Shown: piece by piece, positions 1 through 8,048 of the stretch
Layout: each line of letters starts with the position of its first letter
Position numbering within the stretch: the stretch's first letter is position 1
Assembly: GCF_018118585.1 (NCBI RefSeq)
Contig: NZ_CP069421.1
Location: forward strand, 1,488,001 to 1,552,000
Direction of reading: 5' to 3'
Length of the DNA: 64,000 nt
Source: Aristaeella lactis
Lineage (GTDB): Bacteria > Bacillota > Clostridia > Christensenellales > Aristaeellaceae
Notes under the pieces: generated by a model
Databases searched by the model: none
What the model saw: only the letters and a program-made list of their open reading frames with translations
What the model was told of the DNA's origin: nothing
Translations under genes and position numbers: made by a program

Positions 1-171
1 GCCATCCTGAAGGGCAGCTATGATCCCGCTTCCGATACCATTACCGCGGAAGGCTTCTTTGATCCGGATGAGCCCTTCACCGTCACCTTCTCCTATGATG
101 AAAGCAACAATGTAGTCTGGACCGAAAACGGTGAAAGCACCGTGCTGGAGTACAGCTACAGAACGGACTGA
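1..171 (+). CDS. C-terminal end of an unidentified protein (partial)
   Basis: An open frame runs from the window edge to a TGA at 169-171 and gives 56 residues, rich in acidic and aromatic residues (DPASDTITAEGFF, TVTFSYDE). The alternating polar/hydrophobic pattern suggests a beta-rich C-terminal domain. The start lies outside the window, so the family cannot be named. A terminator overlaps the stop codon, which supports this being a real gene end. Confidence 0.65.
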   Translation, partial: AILKGSYDPASDTITAEGFFDPDEPFTVTFSYDESNNVVWTENGESTVLEYSYRTD

Positions 172-194
172 GCACAGCTCAGTCCCTTTTTTTT
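165..194 (+). terminator. Intrinsic terminator of the partial first gene
   Basis: GGACTGAG (165-172), a 5-nt loop, CTCAGTCC (178-185) and an eight-T run. The stem begins inside the last codons of the upstream gene. Confidence 0.9.
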
Positions 195-260
195 GAGGAG
201 AACAGGTATTCCTGTTCCGAATCCAGTACAACAGAAGACACAGCAATCACCTGCTCCTTG

Positions 261-269
261 TGGTATAAT
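261..269 (+). promoter_or_regulatory. Extended -10 promoter before the DUF3267-like gene
   Basis: TGG-TATAAT, with the consensus hexamer at 264-269 and no good -35. It lies about 50 nt before the start at 318. Confidence 0.45.
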
Positions 270-317
270 CCTGATAACGTCGTTAAGGAAAAGCCATATG
301 AAAGGAGCAGGTTCTGT

Positions 318-908
318 ATGCCCCGTATTCAGTGGATGGGAAACCAGGATTGGAATAAGGATTATCCTGAAGTTGATCTGCCCGGACAAGCGCAGATGAT
401 CGAAATGCCTGCGAACAAAATGCGTGTTTCGATTATATATGGAATCCTTCCCTTTCTGCTCTGTCTGGCCTGCCTGTACCTGAAAAAGGCATTGTATGGA
501 GAATTTCCTTTTGATAAACCATACGTCTTTGTGGGTATTCTCCTGGGGTTCTGTCTGATCCCCGTTCATGAGCTGCTTCACGCTGTATGTTGTCCTCCGG
601 ATTCTGTTGCTTACTACGGCATCAGTCTGAACAAATTCTCAGCCTTCTGTGTGTGTCATTATCCCATGAGCAGGAAAAGGGCGATTGTCATGTCACTCCT
701 CCCTGCAATACTGGGGATCATTCCACTTATCCTGTTTTGCGTTTTCCCCATTTCATGGAAGATCCCCTCGGCTATTTGCTGGGCGGCTGCCGCCTTTGGC
801 CTGCTTTCCCCGTCACCGGATTATATGGACGTCCATTACATTCTCAAGCAGGTTCCGAAACAGGCATATATCCAATCCAACAATTCCGGCTGGTTCTGGT
901 ATAAATAA
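318..908 (+). CDS. DUF3267-like integral membrane putative metallopeptidase
   Basis: A 196-residue membrane protein starting at the ATG at 318, which has AAAGGAG ten bases upstream. An earlier in-frame ATG at 258 lies at the promoter and has no ribosome site. Hydrophobic stretches lie near residues 38-54, 70-84, 125-142 and 150-165. HELLH at about residues 84-88 follows the second segment and matches the HExxH zinc motif of DUF3267 (putative zincin) proteins. The motif inside a four-helix membrane protein suggests an intramembrane or membrane-surface protease; the substrate is unknown. The gene appears monocistronic. The family assignment rests on motif and topology only. Confidence 0.7.
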   Translation: MPRIQWMGNQDWNKDYPEVDLPGQAQMIEMPANKMRVSIIYGILPFLLCLACLYLKKALYGEFPFDKPYVFVGILLGFCLIPVHELLHAVCCPPDSVAYYGISLNKFSAFCVCHYPMSRKRAIVMSLLPAILGIIPLILFCVFPISWKIPSAICWAAAAFGLLSPSPDYMDVHYILKQVPKQAYIQSNNSGWFWYK

Positions 909-937
909 AGGCTGCGGTCATTTCCTTCCGTTTGCTT

Positions 938-966
938 TTGACCACCGCTTTCCTCTTTGATAGAAT
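938..966 (+). promoter_or_regulatory. Sigma-A-type promoter of the deacetylase operon
   Basis: TTGACC (938-943), a 17-bp spacer and TAGAAT (961-966), placed 30 nt before the ATG at 997. Confidence 0.65.
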
Positions 967-996
967 AATCAAAAACAGAAAACAAGGAGAATTCTT

Positions 997-1833
997 ATGG
1001 CCAATATGATCATGCGTTTCCCGGGCGGCCTGCCCAAGGCGCTTACCCTAAGCTACGATGACGGTGTGGAACAGGATGAAAAGCTGATCGCCATCGCGGA
1101 GAAATACGGGCTGAAGGGCACCTTCAACATCAACAGCGGATGCTTCCCGCCGGAAGGGACCACCTATGCTCCCGGAACCATCCACCGGCGTATGCCCCTG
1201 AACCAGCTCAAAGAAGTATACGCAAAAAGCAGCTGGGAGATCGCTGCCCACGCTTATACCCACGCCTCCCTCGTGGGCCTTCCCGCCAACATTGCGGCGG
1301 AGGAAGTACTCCGGGACCGGAAAGAACTGGAAAGTCTCTTCGACACGGTGATCCGTGGCTTTGCCTATCCCTACGGCGCCTTTGATGACCAGAGTGTCGG
1401 GGTCCTGAAAAGCTGCGGCATCTGCTACGCGCGGACCGTGCAGTCCACCCGTGATTTCCATCTGCCGAAGGACTGGCTCCGCCTGCAGGCCACCTGCCAC
1501 CATAATGATCCGGAACTGATGAATCTCGCGGAAAAATTTGTCAAAGCCCGGAACTGGTGGGATCCCATGCTCTTTTACCTCTGGGGCCACAGTTATGAAT
1601 TTGAGGCCAATGATAACTGGGATGTGATTGAGCGCTTTGCCCAGGCTGTCAGCGGCAAAGAGGATATCTGGTACGCGGCCAACATCGAGATTTATGACTA
1701 CTGCCGGGCGTTCAGCCAGCTGGTTTTCAACACAGCCATGACGCTCTGCGTCAATCCCACCGCACGGGACCTGTGGTTCGCGTACGGTGAAAAGGAAGTA
1801 CACATTCCCGCCGGAAGCACCGTCTCCTTCTGA
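997..1833 (+). CDS. Polysaccharide deacetylase family protein (NodB homology)
   Basis: A 278-residue protein with no signal peptide, so probably cytoplasmic. The NodB-fold signature is clear: TLSYDDG (D21, D22) as the catalytic/metal aspartate motif, then the HxxxH metal motif HAYTH (H85, H89), then FAYPYGAFDD (the usual RxPYG region) and a late LWGHSYEF segment holding the C-terminal histidine. Family members hydrolyse N- or O-acetyl groups from glycans using a divalent metal. AAGGAGA precedes the start. The phospholipase C-like gene follows after 28 bp and is probably cotranscribed. The natural substrate cannot be read from the sequence. Confidence 0.88.
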   Translation: MANMIMRFPGGLPKALTLSYDDGVEQDEKLIAIAEKYGLKGTFNINSGCFPPEGTTYAPGTIHRRMPLNQLKEVYAKSSWEIAAHAYTHASLVGLPANIAAEEVLRDRKELESLFDTVIRGFAYPYGAFDDQSVGVLKSCGICYARTVQSTRDFHLPKDWLRLQATCHHNDPELMNLAEKFVKARNWWDPMLFYLWGHSYEFEANDNWDVIERFAQAVSGKEDIWYAANIEIYDYCRAFSQLVFNTAMTLCVNPTARDLWFAYGEKEVHIPAGSTVSF

Positions 1834-1861
1834 TATTTCTGATTTATTGGAGTAACGATCA

Positions 1862-2557
1862 ATGTCCTTTCAGATGATCCACATGGAGATCGCCTACAGG
1901 GTTATGGAAAAGCTCAGCCTCACGGAAGGCCGGGAAGCCTTTATGCTGGGTTCTGTTGCCCCGGATGCCGTCCATATGCGGGCGGATTATACCGTTGAAA
2001 GCAAGATCCACTCCCATCTGTTTGAGGGCTGCGGCCCCTGGGGTGAAACCCGGGACAACGACAGATGGCTGCGGAACATGGACCGGTTCTGGGAAACCTT
2101 TGGGGAAGCGGTGTCGGATCCCCGCAGAAGGATGCTTGTCGCCGGCATCCTCACTCACTGCATCACCGATTACTGGAATGATATCAGCATCTGGACCGCC
2201 ACCCGGCGGGAGTACGTTCCGCCCATGGATCCCGGCCAGTTCAGGGAGACATTCTACACTGAAGCGAAAGCCATCGACAAATGGCTTTACCATACCAGTG
2301 CCCATACGGGAGAGATCCGTTCCCTGCTCGCTGCGGCAGAGGAAGAAAGCCTCACGGACTATTTCACAGCGGAAGACACCGCGAAGATCAAAAAACACCT
2401 GCTGAACGTCCAGTACAATGCCCCTGTGCCGGATATCTCCGGCTTCACGTATTACCCCCGTCCAAAGCTTGAGCGGTTCCTCGCTGATGTCCCGGAGGAC
2501 ATTGCCCGCAGGCTCCGTGCCAAAGGGATCACGGGCAGCCTCCTCTCCCTCCCCTGA
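1862..2557 (+). CDS. Zinc-dependent phospholipase C-like protein
   Basis: A 231-residue protein. The N-terminus MIHMEIAYRVMEKL..FMLGSVAPDAV, followed by SKIHSHLF and later ILTHCITDYWND, matches the all-alpha zinc-dependent phospholipase C fold (PF00882): His and Asp ligands spread over helices, with the typical 'G..APD' and 'H..D' motifs. It lacks a signal peptide, unlike secreted bacterial phospholipases, so it may be an intracellular enzyme with another ester or phosphoester substrate. It sits 28 bp after the deacetylase gene and is followed by a strong terminator, which closes a two-gene operon. Confidence 0.78.
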   Translation: MSFQMIHMEIAYRVMEKLSLTEGREAFMLGSVAPDAVHMRADYTVESKIHSHLFEGCGPWGETRDNDRWLRNMDRFWETFGEAVSDPRRRMLVAGILTHCITDYWNDISIWTATRREYVPPMDPGQFRETFYTEAKAIDKWLYHTSAHTGEIRSLLAAAEEESLTDYFTAEDTAKIKKHLLNVQYNAPVPDISGFTYYPRPKLERFLADVPEDIARRLRAKGITGSLLSLP

Positions 2558-2570
2558 TGACTGCCATACC

Positions 2571-2598
2571 ACGCCGATGTTTTCATCGGCGTTTTTTT
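2571..2598 (+). terminator. Intrinsic terminator
   Basis: ACGCCGATG, a TTTT loop, CATCGGCGT and seven Ts, just after the phospholipase C-like gene. Confidence 0.92.
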
Positions 2599-2757
2599 GT
2601 TTGCGAAAAAAAGATTTCCGGAACGAAAACCTGATCCGCTTCTGATTCGTCTTATAGGTGAAGCAGCAAATCCACGGAGGAGGTGAAGTCCCGCTGTAAC
2701 AAGCCTTTTCACTGTTTATTGAGAATGAATGAATAAAAATACAGGAGAAAGAATACC

Positions 2758-3879
2758 ATGAGTCTGACAAAGCGTTTATGCTCATTCCTGGCCGGTCTGG
2801 CCCTTTGCGGAACCTGCCTGTTCACAGGCGTCTGCGCGGAAGCAGCGGTTCCGGACCGGTGGCAGGGCGAATACCAAGCCTATGGCCGCACCATCAAAGT
2901 GGATACGGAAATCACCGTTCCGGAGAAAACAATCTTTCCGATCCTGGCTGTGGAGGAAATGAAAGAACTATCCACGGAAGATATAAAAAAGTACAAGGAG
3001 TACTTTGAAGCTCTGGAAAAAGGTGGAAGAAAGAATTGTTTCCAGAGCCGTTACAACCTAATCCACATCCAATATTTTGATCACAAATCCCATCCCGATG
3101 CGTCCAATCCCGGTCTGGTGACAACGCCAGCACATATGCTGCCGGAATACGACCCGGACAAAGCCTATGCCGAGGATAATGACCTCACCGTTAATGAGGC
3201 GCTGGATCTGGTCCGAAAGAACATTCAGCTCATATACCCGTCCGTGGACTACAAAATTCAGGACATCGTCCTCTATGACCGTACGAAGTACCGGAAATCC
3301 GGGAAAAAGTTGGATGATAAAGGCCAGTATGAGCTTGGATGCATGCAGCTGATGGATGGCATCCCTGTAGCCGGAAGTATCCATGACGCATTCAGACACG
3401 AACGGACCCGGCATGACGCAGTCATCGCAGGTTTCGGTTCTGCCTGGGGTCTCGTGACAGATCAGAACAATTTCGAATACTCCTACACCCTTTGGGACAC
3501 CGTTGCCGAACTGGGCACCCCGGACCAGTGCCTGCCCTTCGAGGCCGTGAAACCGGCGCTGGAAGAGATGATCATGAGCGGAAACATCCGCTGTGTCCGC
3601 CATATCGATTGGGGTTACGCCCAGTATGATCTCCCGGAAGGCAGCAAATACGAATATGTCCTGGTTCCCGCATGGGTTGTTTGGGTGGACTGGGCGGATG
3701 ACTCCACGGAAGAACTGGAAACAGACGCGGTGAACGGAACCGGCTTTTATACGGAGGCTTATTATTACAAGCCCATCATCGTGGATGCGTTGACCGGAAA
3801 AGCGACCAATCCGAATGATGAAAGCGAAGGCCGTATGCTGCTCCCGGAATCTTATATGAAATGGGTTGCTGATCAATAA
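2758..3879 (+). CDS. Secreted protein of unknown function
   Basis: A 373-residue protein with a clear signal peptide (basic MSLTKR, hydrophobic core, small-residue cleavage region near residues 25-30, CAEAA). The mature part is rich in Trp and Tyr and in charged residues, with no transmembrane segment. NEALDLVRKNIQLIYPSVDYKIQDIVLYD resembles a PepSY/YcdB-like unit, and the end (YYKPIIVDALTGKATN) resembles the repeated unit of such secreted domains. I cannot name the family securely; DUF6034-type secreted proteins of Clostridia are a possibility. AGGAGAAAG precedes the ATG. It appears monocistronic. Confidence 0.75.
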   Translation: MSLTKRLCSFLAGLALCGTCLFTGVCAEAAVPDRWQGEYQAYGRTIKVDTEITVPEKTIFPILAVEEMKELSTEDIKKYKEYFEALEKGGRKNCFQSRYNLIHIQYFDHKSHPDASNPGLVTTPAHMLPEYDPDKAYAEDNDLTVNEALDLVRKNIQLIYPSVDYKIQDIVLYDRTKYRKSGKKLDDKGQYELGCMQLMDGIPVAGSIHDAFRHERTRHDAVIAGFGSAWGLVTDQNNFEYSYTLWDTVAELGTPDQCLPFEAVKPALEEMIMSGNIRCVRHIDWGYAQYDLPEGSKYEYVLVPAWVVWVDWADDSTEELETDAVNGTGFYTEAYYYKPIIVDALTGKATNPNDESEGRMLLPESYMKWVADQ

Positions 3880-3898
3880 TAGTATGATTTCCTGCCCT

Positions 3899-3931
3899 GC
3901 CGGCCGGACAGCCGCTGTGCTGTCCGACCGG
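3899..3931 (+). terminator. GC-rich hairpin after the secreted-protein gene
   Basis: CCGGCCGGACAG pairs with CTGTCCGACCGG across an 8-nt loop. The following T tract is interrupted (GTTTATGCTTTC), so it may terminate weakly or only protect the 3' end. Confidence 0.5.
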
Positions 3932-4026
3932 TTTATGCTTTCTGCCCGCAGAAGGTTTTTTCTTTTCCCCGGCGAATATAAAATAGATAAAGCATCTTTT
4001 TTTACAGCAGGGGGATTAGGAGTTTC

Positions 4027-5964
4027 ATGCAATATATAAGCGAGTTCTGCATTGCAGCAGTAATGGGTACTGCGGTGCTTTTTGCGCTGTATTTCCTGAA
4101 ACGGAACTATGATACGCCGCATAACCGGCTCTTTTTCTGCATGGTCGTCATCAACCTGCTTGCCTCCGCGCTGAATATCGTTTCGATCGACAGCATATCC
4201 CACCCCGAACAGTATACCCCCTTTTTCCGGGATGCAATCAACCTTACTTACCTGTGGCTGTATAACCTGCTGGCCGGCGTTTTCATGCTGTACGCGGATA
4301 ATGTCACCAAGATCCCGCAGATTAAGACTCCTGTCCGGATCTTCTTCTTTTCGGTCCATCTCCTGGAAACCTTCCTGATCTTTACCTCCCCCACCACAAG
4401 GTGGATCGCCTACTTTGACGAAAACCTGCTGTACTGTCACGGGATTCTCCATCCTCTGCTTTACGCCATTGCCTACGCGGAGATCCTGGCCGGCCTGCTT
4501 TTCTACGCCGCCTGCCGGAAGCGCTTTAACCATTACCAGAAGGTCTCCGTTTTCTGGTATGCCGTGGTCAATTTCATCGCACAGATCTTCCAGATCATTT
4601 TCCCCCGTTACGTCATCGGCAATTTCATGACGACCCTGAGCCTGTTTTTCCTCTTTATCGCTTTTGAGAATCACGCGTATTACCTGTTCCAGACCACAAT
4701 GTGCTATAACCGCTACGCGTTTATCACCACGGTCCGCCGCCTGCAGAAGCGCAGGACACCGTATCAGATTATGGCCCTGAACATGGATTATATCCGCACT
4801 TCCGCCGTTGCCTCCCGTCCCTCCACCATTGACCAGCTGACGATTCTCCTTGCGGAACGGGTTGACAGCGCTTTTGCCGGGAAGGTCTACGTCCTGTCCA
4901 ATGAGTGCTTCGCGATTATTGAGGAGGACGCCTCTCCGTCATGGGGCCAGTCCGCGCGGGAAAAGATACAGGAATACTTTTCCGCCCCCTTTGTCCTCAC
5001 CCTGCAGGATAAAACAGAAACCACGCGGATTTCACCCCTGATCCGGACGATCCGCGTTACGGAGCGTTTCCCGGACGGCTACGCTCTCCTGGATTACCTG
5101 ACCGGCACGGAAAACACATCTTCCGCCGCCCTGTCCGACGAAACGGTGGACACCGTCCTGGAGTCCATGCGTCATGACCAGCAGATCCTTCACATGATCG
5201 ATAAGGCCCTGGAAAACCGGACTTTCAAAGTCTTTTACCAGCCGATCCTGGAGGTTTCCTCCGGCACCTACCGCAGTGCGGAGGCTTTGATCCGTCTCCG
5301 GGACGGCAACGGATCCTTTGTCAACCCGGAGGAACTGATCCGCGTCGCGGAGAAAAACGGGCGCATCAACGCCGTAGGCCTGTTCGTTTTTGAAGAAGTA
5401 TGCCGCATGATCCGGGACCGGGATACGAAGAGCCTGGGCATCAATTGCATCCAGGTCAATCTGTCCCCCCGCCAGCTGCGGGAACCGTCCCTCGCGGATG
5501 ACCTGCTGGGTATGCTTCAGAAATACGGTCTTTCCACGGATGCCATCAACCTGGAGATCACAGAAACCGCCGAGATCACCCGGTCGGAAAAGGAACAGGT
5601 GGTCTCCTTCATGGAGCGCATGCGCGAGGAGGGTGTTGCCTTCAGCCTGGATGATTACGGCTCCGGCTTCGCCACCATCGGTACGCTCCTGACCTATCCG
5701 GTGAACATTGTAAAGTTTGACCGGGATATTCTCTGGAAAGCCATGACGGAGCCTTCCGCCATGACCATCCTCAAAACCTCCCTCAGTGCGGTCAAGGGTA
5801 TCGGTAAAAGAGCCGTGGTCGAGGGCGTGGAAACAAAAGAAATGGAGCAGATGCTCCGGGAAAACGACTGCGACTATATGCAGGGCTTCCTCTTCTCCCG
5901 TCCTTTGGCTGAGGAGAACTTTATCCGCTTTATCCGGGAGCATAACCCGGATGAGGGAGAATGA
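4027..5964 (+). CDS. Membrane-anchored EAL-domain c-di-GMP phosphodiesterase with degenerate GGDEF domain
   Basis: A 645-residue protein. Residues 1-225 hold about six or seven hydrophobic helices and form a membrane sensor. Residues about 230-390 look like a degenerate GGDEF domain, with YVLSNECFAII where RIGGDEFAVL would be expected, so no cyclase activity. Residues about 396-640 are an EAL domain with the catalytic set present: E419 in EALIRL, VNLSPRQ, EITET, DDYGSG (D542, D543), VKFDR, EGVET and MQGFLFSRP. Established EAL biochemistry predicts hydrolysis of cyclic di-GMP to pGpG. The signal sensed by the membrane part is unknown. A separate GGDEF protein is encoded at 21.7 kb, so both arms of c-di-GMP metabolism occur in this window. 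Confidence 0.88.
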   Translation: MQYISEFCIAAVMGTAVLFALYFLKRNYDTPHNRLFFCMVVINLLASALNIVSIDSISHPEQYTPFFRDAINLTYLWLYNLLAGVFMLYADNVTKIPQIKTPVRIFFFSVHLLETFLIFTSPTTRWIAYFDENLLYCHGILHPLLYAIAYAEILAGLLFYAACRKRFNHYQKVSVFWYAVVNFIAQIFQIIFPRYVIGNFMTTLSLFFLFIAFENHAYYLFQTTMCYNRYAFITTVRRLQKRRTPYQIMALNMDYIRTSAVASRPSTIDQLTILLAERVDSAFAGKVYVLSNECFAIIEEDASPSWGQSAREKIQEYFSAPFVLTLQDKTETTRISPLIRTIRVTERFPDGYALLDYLTGTENTSSAALSDETVDTVLESMRHDQQILHMIDKALENRTFKVFYQPILEVSSGTYRSAEALIRLRDGNGSFVNPEELIRVAEKNGRINAVGLFVFEEVCRMIRDRDTKSLGINCIQVNLSPRQLREPSLADDLLGMLQKYGLSTDAINLEITETAEITRSEKEQVVSFMERMREEGVAFSLDDYGSGFATIGTLLTYPVNIVKFDRDILWKAMTEPSAMTILKTSLSAVKGIGKRAVVEGVETKEMEQMLRENDCDYMQGFLFSRPLAEENFIRFIREHNPDEGE

Positions 5965-6137
5965 TCTCCTTCCTGCCATTGCCCGGATAAGCATGTAAAC
6001 CAATTTGTTACGTATCCCGTTGCGTCTGTTTTATATTCTGTAATATTTTGTAATTTATTTGGAATAATTTGCAGGTTTGCAGCGTTATATGGTTGGTATA
6101 TACCAAACCATATTTTCTGTTTGTAAAGGAGGAAATT

Positions 6138-6695
6138 ATGCGCAAGTCAAAATGGTTGGTTTTCCTGATGGCGGTTATTCTCTGTATGGTTTCCGTTTCT
6201 GCGGCCTTTGCAAAAGTCCCCCCGCTGGAGGAAGATGAGACCGATGCCATGGAGCAGCGGATCTGCAAACTCCTGCAGAATGAGGGCTACAAGACAGACT
6301 ACTGGAAAGACGTCCGCAGCATCAATATCCGGTACATGGATGATTATTACCATATCACCCTGGAAACAAAAAAAGGCAAAAACTATGGTGCCGATGTCTC
6401 CCCCAAAGGCGCTGTCCTTTCCCTGGCCAGCAACGCAGGAACAGAAGGCTCCCCGGAAGAGAATCCCAAGCTGGACAAGGACACCATGAAGAAAATCCAG
6501 GATAAAGTGGATTCCTTCCTGAAGGAAGTCAACCCTGACCTGCTCGAAAAGATCGGAAAGCTCAAGGTACAGAAGTCCCTGACAGATGGGGACACGGTCT
6601 ATGTGGAAGTGGTTGATTCCAATAAAAAAGTGTTCTTTGAGCTGAAAATTGAACCCACTGTCCAGCTCGTGGTCTACACCCAGAGGAAAAAATAA
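6138..6695 (+). CDS. Secreted small protein of unknown function
   Basis: A 185-residue protein starting at the ATG at 6138 behind a strong AAAGGAGG; a longer frame from 6069 has no ribosome site. The signal peptide covers residues 1-25 (MRKSKW, hydrophobic core, AAFA). The mature part is lysine- and acid-rich with predicted alpha/beta character, and the SINIRYMDDYYHITLETKKGK segment has the look of a PepSY-type module. The family cannot be assigned. The gene is monocistronic with its own terminator. Confidence 0.72.
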   Translation: MRKSKWLVFLMAVILCMVSVSAAFAKVPPLEEDETDAMEQRICKLLQNEGYKTDYWKDVRSINIRYMDDYYHITLETKKGKNYGADVSPKGAVLSLASNAGTEGSPEENPKLDKDTMKKIQDKVDSFLKEVNPDLLEKIGKLKVQKSLTDGDTVYVEVVDSNKKVFFELKIEPTVQLVVYTQRKK

Positions 6696-6722
6696 CCGTA
6701 ACCCGTTGAAATACAACATCAG

Positions 6723-6747
6723 AAGCTCTCCGTGAGGAGGGCTTTTG
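6723..6747 (+). terminator. Intrinsic terminator of the GCTCTCC type
   Basis: AAGCTCTCC pairs with GGAGGGCTT (one U-G pair) across a 4-nt loop, followed by TTTTG. It belongs to the recurrent terminator family described in the findings. Confidence 0.75.
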
Positions 6748-6881
6748 TTAATGAATTTCCCTTTTTGAATATATGTTCAAACAGAAGATAGAATGAATTC
6801 ACTGTGTGTTCACGGTTTTTTCACGAAACGGGAATAAAGTTCAGTTGTGCACAAAGGTGCAGATCGAAAGGAAGATGAACC

Positions 6882-7136
6882 GTGAGCAAGGGAGAACTGA
6901 TCAGTAAAATCGAAGACGCTTTCAGGATGGTCATAGCCATCAGCGGAAGAAAGTTTCAGATCGACCGGGATGAAGAGGACTGGCTCACCATTTCAGAAAG
7001 GCAGCGCCAGAATTCGGTAAAGCACTATTCCGATACCTATGACCTGGTCAGCCGGTATAAGATAGACGGAAATCCGCTTAAAAACTACATCGACTCCATC
7101 ACCATTGAAGAATACGTTGCCCTGCTGGACGCGTGA
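6882..7136 (+). CDS. Small cytoplasmic protein of unknown function
   Basis: An 84-residue soluble protein. The start is GTG at 6882, with AAAGGAAG ending seven bases upstream; the nearby ATG at 6875 is in another frame that closes after ten codons. The sequence is mixed alpha-helical and charged (ISKIEDAFRMVIAISGRK, ERQRQNSVKHYSDTYDLVSRY), with no recognisable motif. A perfect terminator follows. Confidence 0.6.
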   Translation: MSKGELISKIEDAFRMVIAISGRKFQIDRDEEDWLTISERQRQNSVKHYSDTYDLVSRYKIDGNPLKNYIDSITIEEYVALLDA

Positions 7137-7178
7137 TAAACCGCCGGGCATCCGCATGGCCAAAGGGCTGAAAGCATG

Positions 7179-7205
7179 AAAAAAGCAACCGTTCGGTTGC
7201 TTTTT
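7179..7205. terminator. Bidirectional intrinsic terminator
   Basis: AAAAAAGCAACCG, a TT loop and CGGTTGCTTTTT: A-tract, stem and T-tract on both strands, so it can work in either direction. Confidence 0.88.
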
Positions 7206-7487
7206 CTCATTCTGTGGAGGACCGATCTGCGGATTGCTTTCACCGGCCTGCAGCCTGTCGCATTTCTTCGGCCGTACGCGGATCGGTGTACGCACTTTAC
7301 AGCTATATTTGCACATTCCCCGCAGCCTGCAGCATACCGCATTTCTTCGGTCGCAGGAGAATGTCAGCACCGGACCCGATTCCTGCCCGGCATATCTTTA
7401 TACGGGGTCAGGACGGTTGGGGCAGTAAATCTTTCCTGCCGCTGCGGGAATGATCGCCGCGTTGTAAACGCGCCCGGCATCGAACGC
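7206..7487. other. Gene-free interval with two direct copies of a short repeat
   Basis: No reading frame here has a ribosome site or protein-like composition. CGCATTTCTTCGGCCG (7259-7274) and CGCATTTCTTCGGTCG (7338-7353) occur 79 bp apart, each preceded by a CAGCCTG motif. The interval lies between two terminators and may be a degraded repeat or a gene relic. Confidence 0.5.
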
Positions 7488-7516
7488 AAAAAGCACCTCC
7501 GTGGAGGTGCTTTTTT
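7488..7516. terminator. Bidirectional intrinsic terminator
   Basis: AAAAAGCACCTCC-GT-GGAGGTGCTTTTTT, a near-perfect palindrome with A and T tracts. It can end the minus-strand transcript of the oxidase-like gene (7572-8048). Confidence 0.9.
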
Positions 7517-7571
7517 GCTGTCTGCGTCTCAGCCGGACATCCGTATCGGGATACGGTGGTGAGCTGCGTCC

Positions 7572-8048
7572 TCAGGATTCGTTTACAAGCTTTCCGGTCA
7601 TATGGTCAATGGTCAGCTCCAGGCACTGCACCCTGGGCAGCGCGTTTTCCAGCTCTCTCCGGATATATTCCTCATCATCCGTAAATTTTCTGCACAGGCT
7701 GGCGCAGATCGCTTTCGCCTTTTCCTCGTCGGTAACCGGGCTGATCCGTCCGAAAACGACAACGCTTCTGATATTCAACGCCCATTCGCCTTCTTTTCTG
7801 TATCCGGCGTCATGCACACAGAAGCTCACCCGGTTGTCCTTCGTGACCGCATCCATTTTATGCCCGCATTTGGCTCCGTGGAAATACAGCTTCCCGTCCT
7901 CCGCGTTGTACCAGTGGTTCATGGGAATGCCGTAAGGATAGCCATCCTCCCCGTACATGGAAAGGATGCCTCGCTTTTCCTCCTGCAGAATCCGGATGCA
8001 TTCCGCCTCGCTGATCTGCTGTCTGATCCGTCTCATGGGTCTGAACAT
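7572..8048 (-). CDS. Pyridoxamine 5'-phosphate oxidase-like (NimA-type) flavin-binding protein
   Basis: A 158-residue split beta-barrel protein. RGILSMYGEDGYPYGIPMNHWYNAEDGKLYFHGAKCGHKMDAV is the typical N-terminal FMN-binding strand pattern of the PNPOx-like/NimA family, and the family-typical VCFCVH-like strand is VSFCVHDAG. The likely role is an FMN-dependent reductase or oxidase; some relatives reduce 5-nitroimidazoles, but family members are diverse. The start at 8048 has GGAAGGA at good spacing and overlaps the upstream VOC gene by 16 nt. An internal ATG at 8036 would instead give an ATGA overlap. The two genes form one operon. Confidence 0.85.
   Translation of the reverse strand: MFRPMRRIRQQISEAECIRILQEEKRGILSMYGEDGYPYGIPMNHWYNAEDGKLYFHGAKCGHKMDAVTKDNRVSFCVHDAGYRKEGEWALNIRSVVVFGRISPVTDEEKAKAICASLCRKFTDDEEYIRRELENALPRVQCLELTIDHMTGKLVNES

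Noticed and set aside
2640-2757. A riboswitch-like leader before the secreted-protein gene at 2758 (GGAGGAGGTGAAGTCCCGC)
   Set aside because: The segment does not show the conserved core of cobalamin, c-di-GMP or other riboswitch classes I know, and the following gene gives no supporting function.
3058-4674. A long minus-strand open frame (about 538 codons) antisense to the secreted-protein and EAL genes
   Set aside because: It has no ribosome site, its composition is not protein-like, and it overlaps two well-supported plus-strand genes. Other long antisense frames (e.g. 5032-6003, 20583-21653, 26561-27928, 34250-35518, 45306-46436) were rejected for the same reasons; low stop-codon frequency in this base composition explains them.
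7085-7370. Minus-strand reading frames across the 7179-7205 terminator
   Set aside because: They read through a perfect bidirectional terminator and into the antisense of the 6882-7136 gene, and have no ribosome site.
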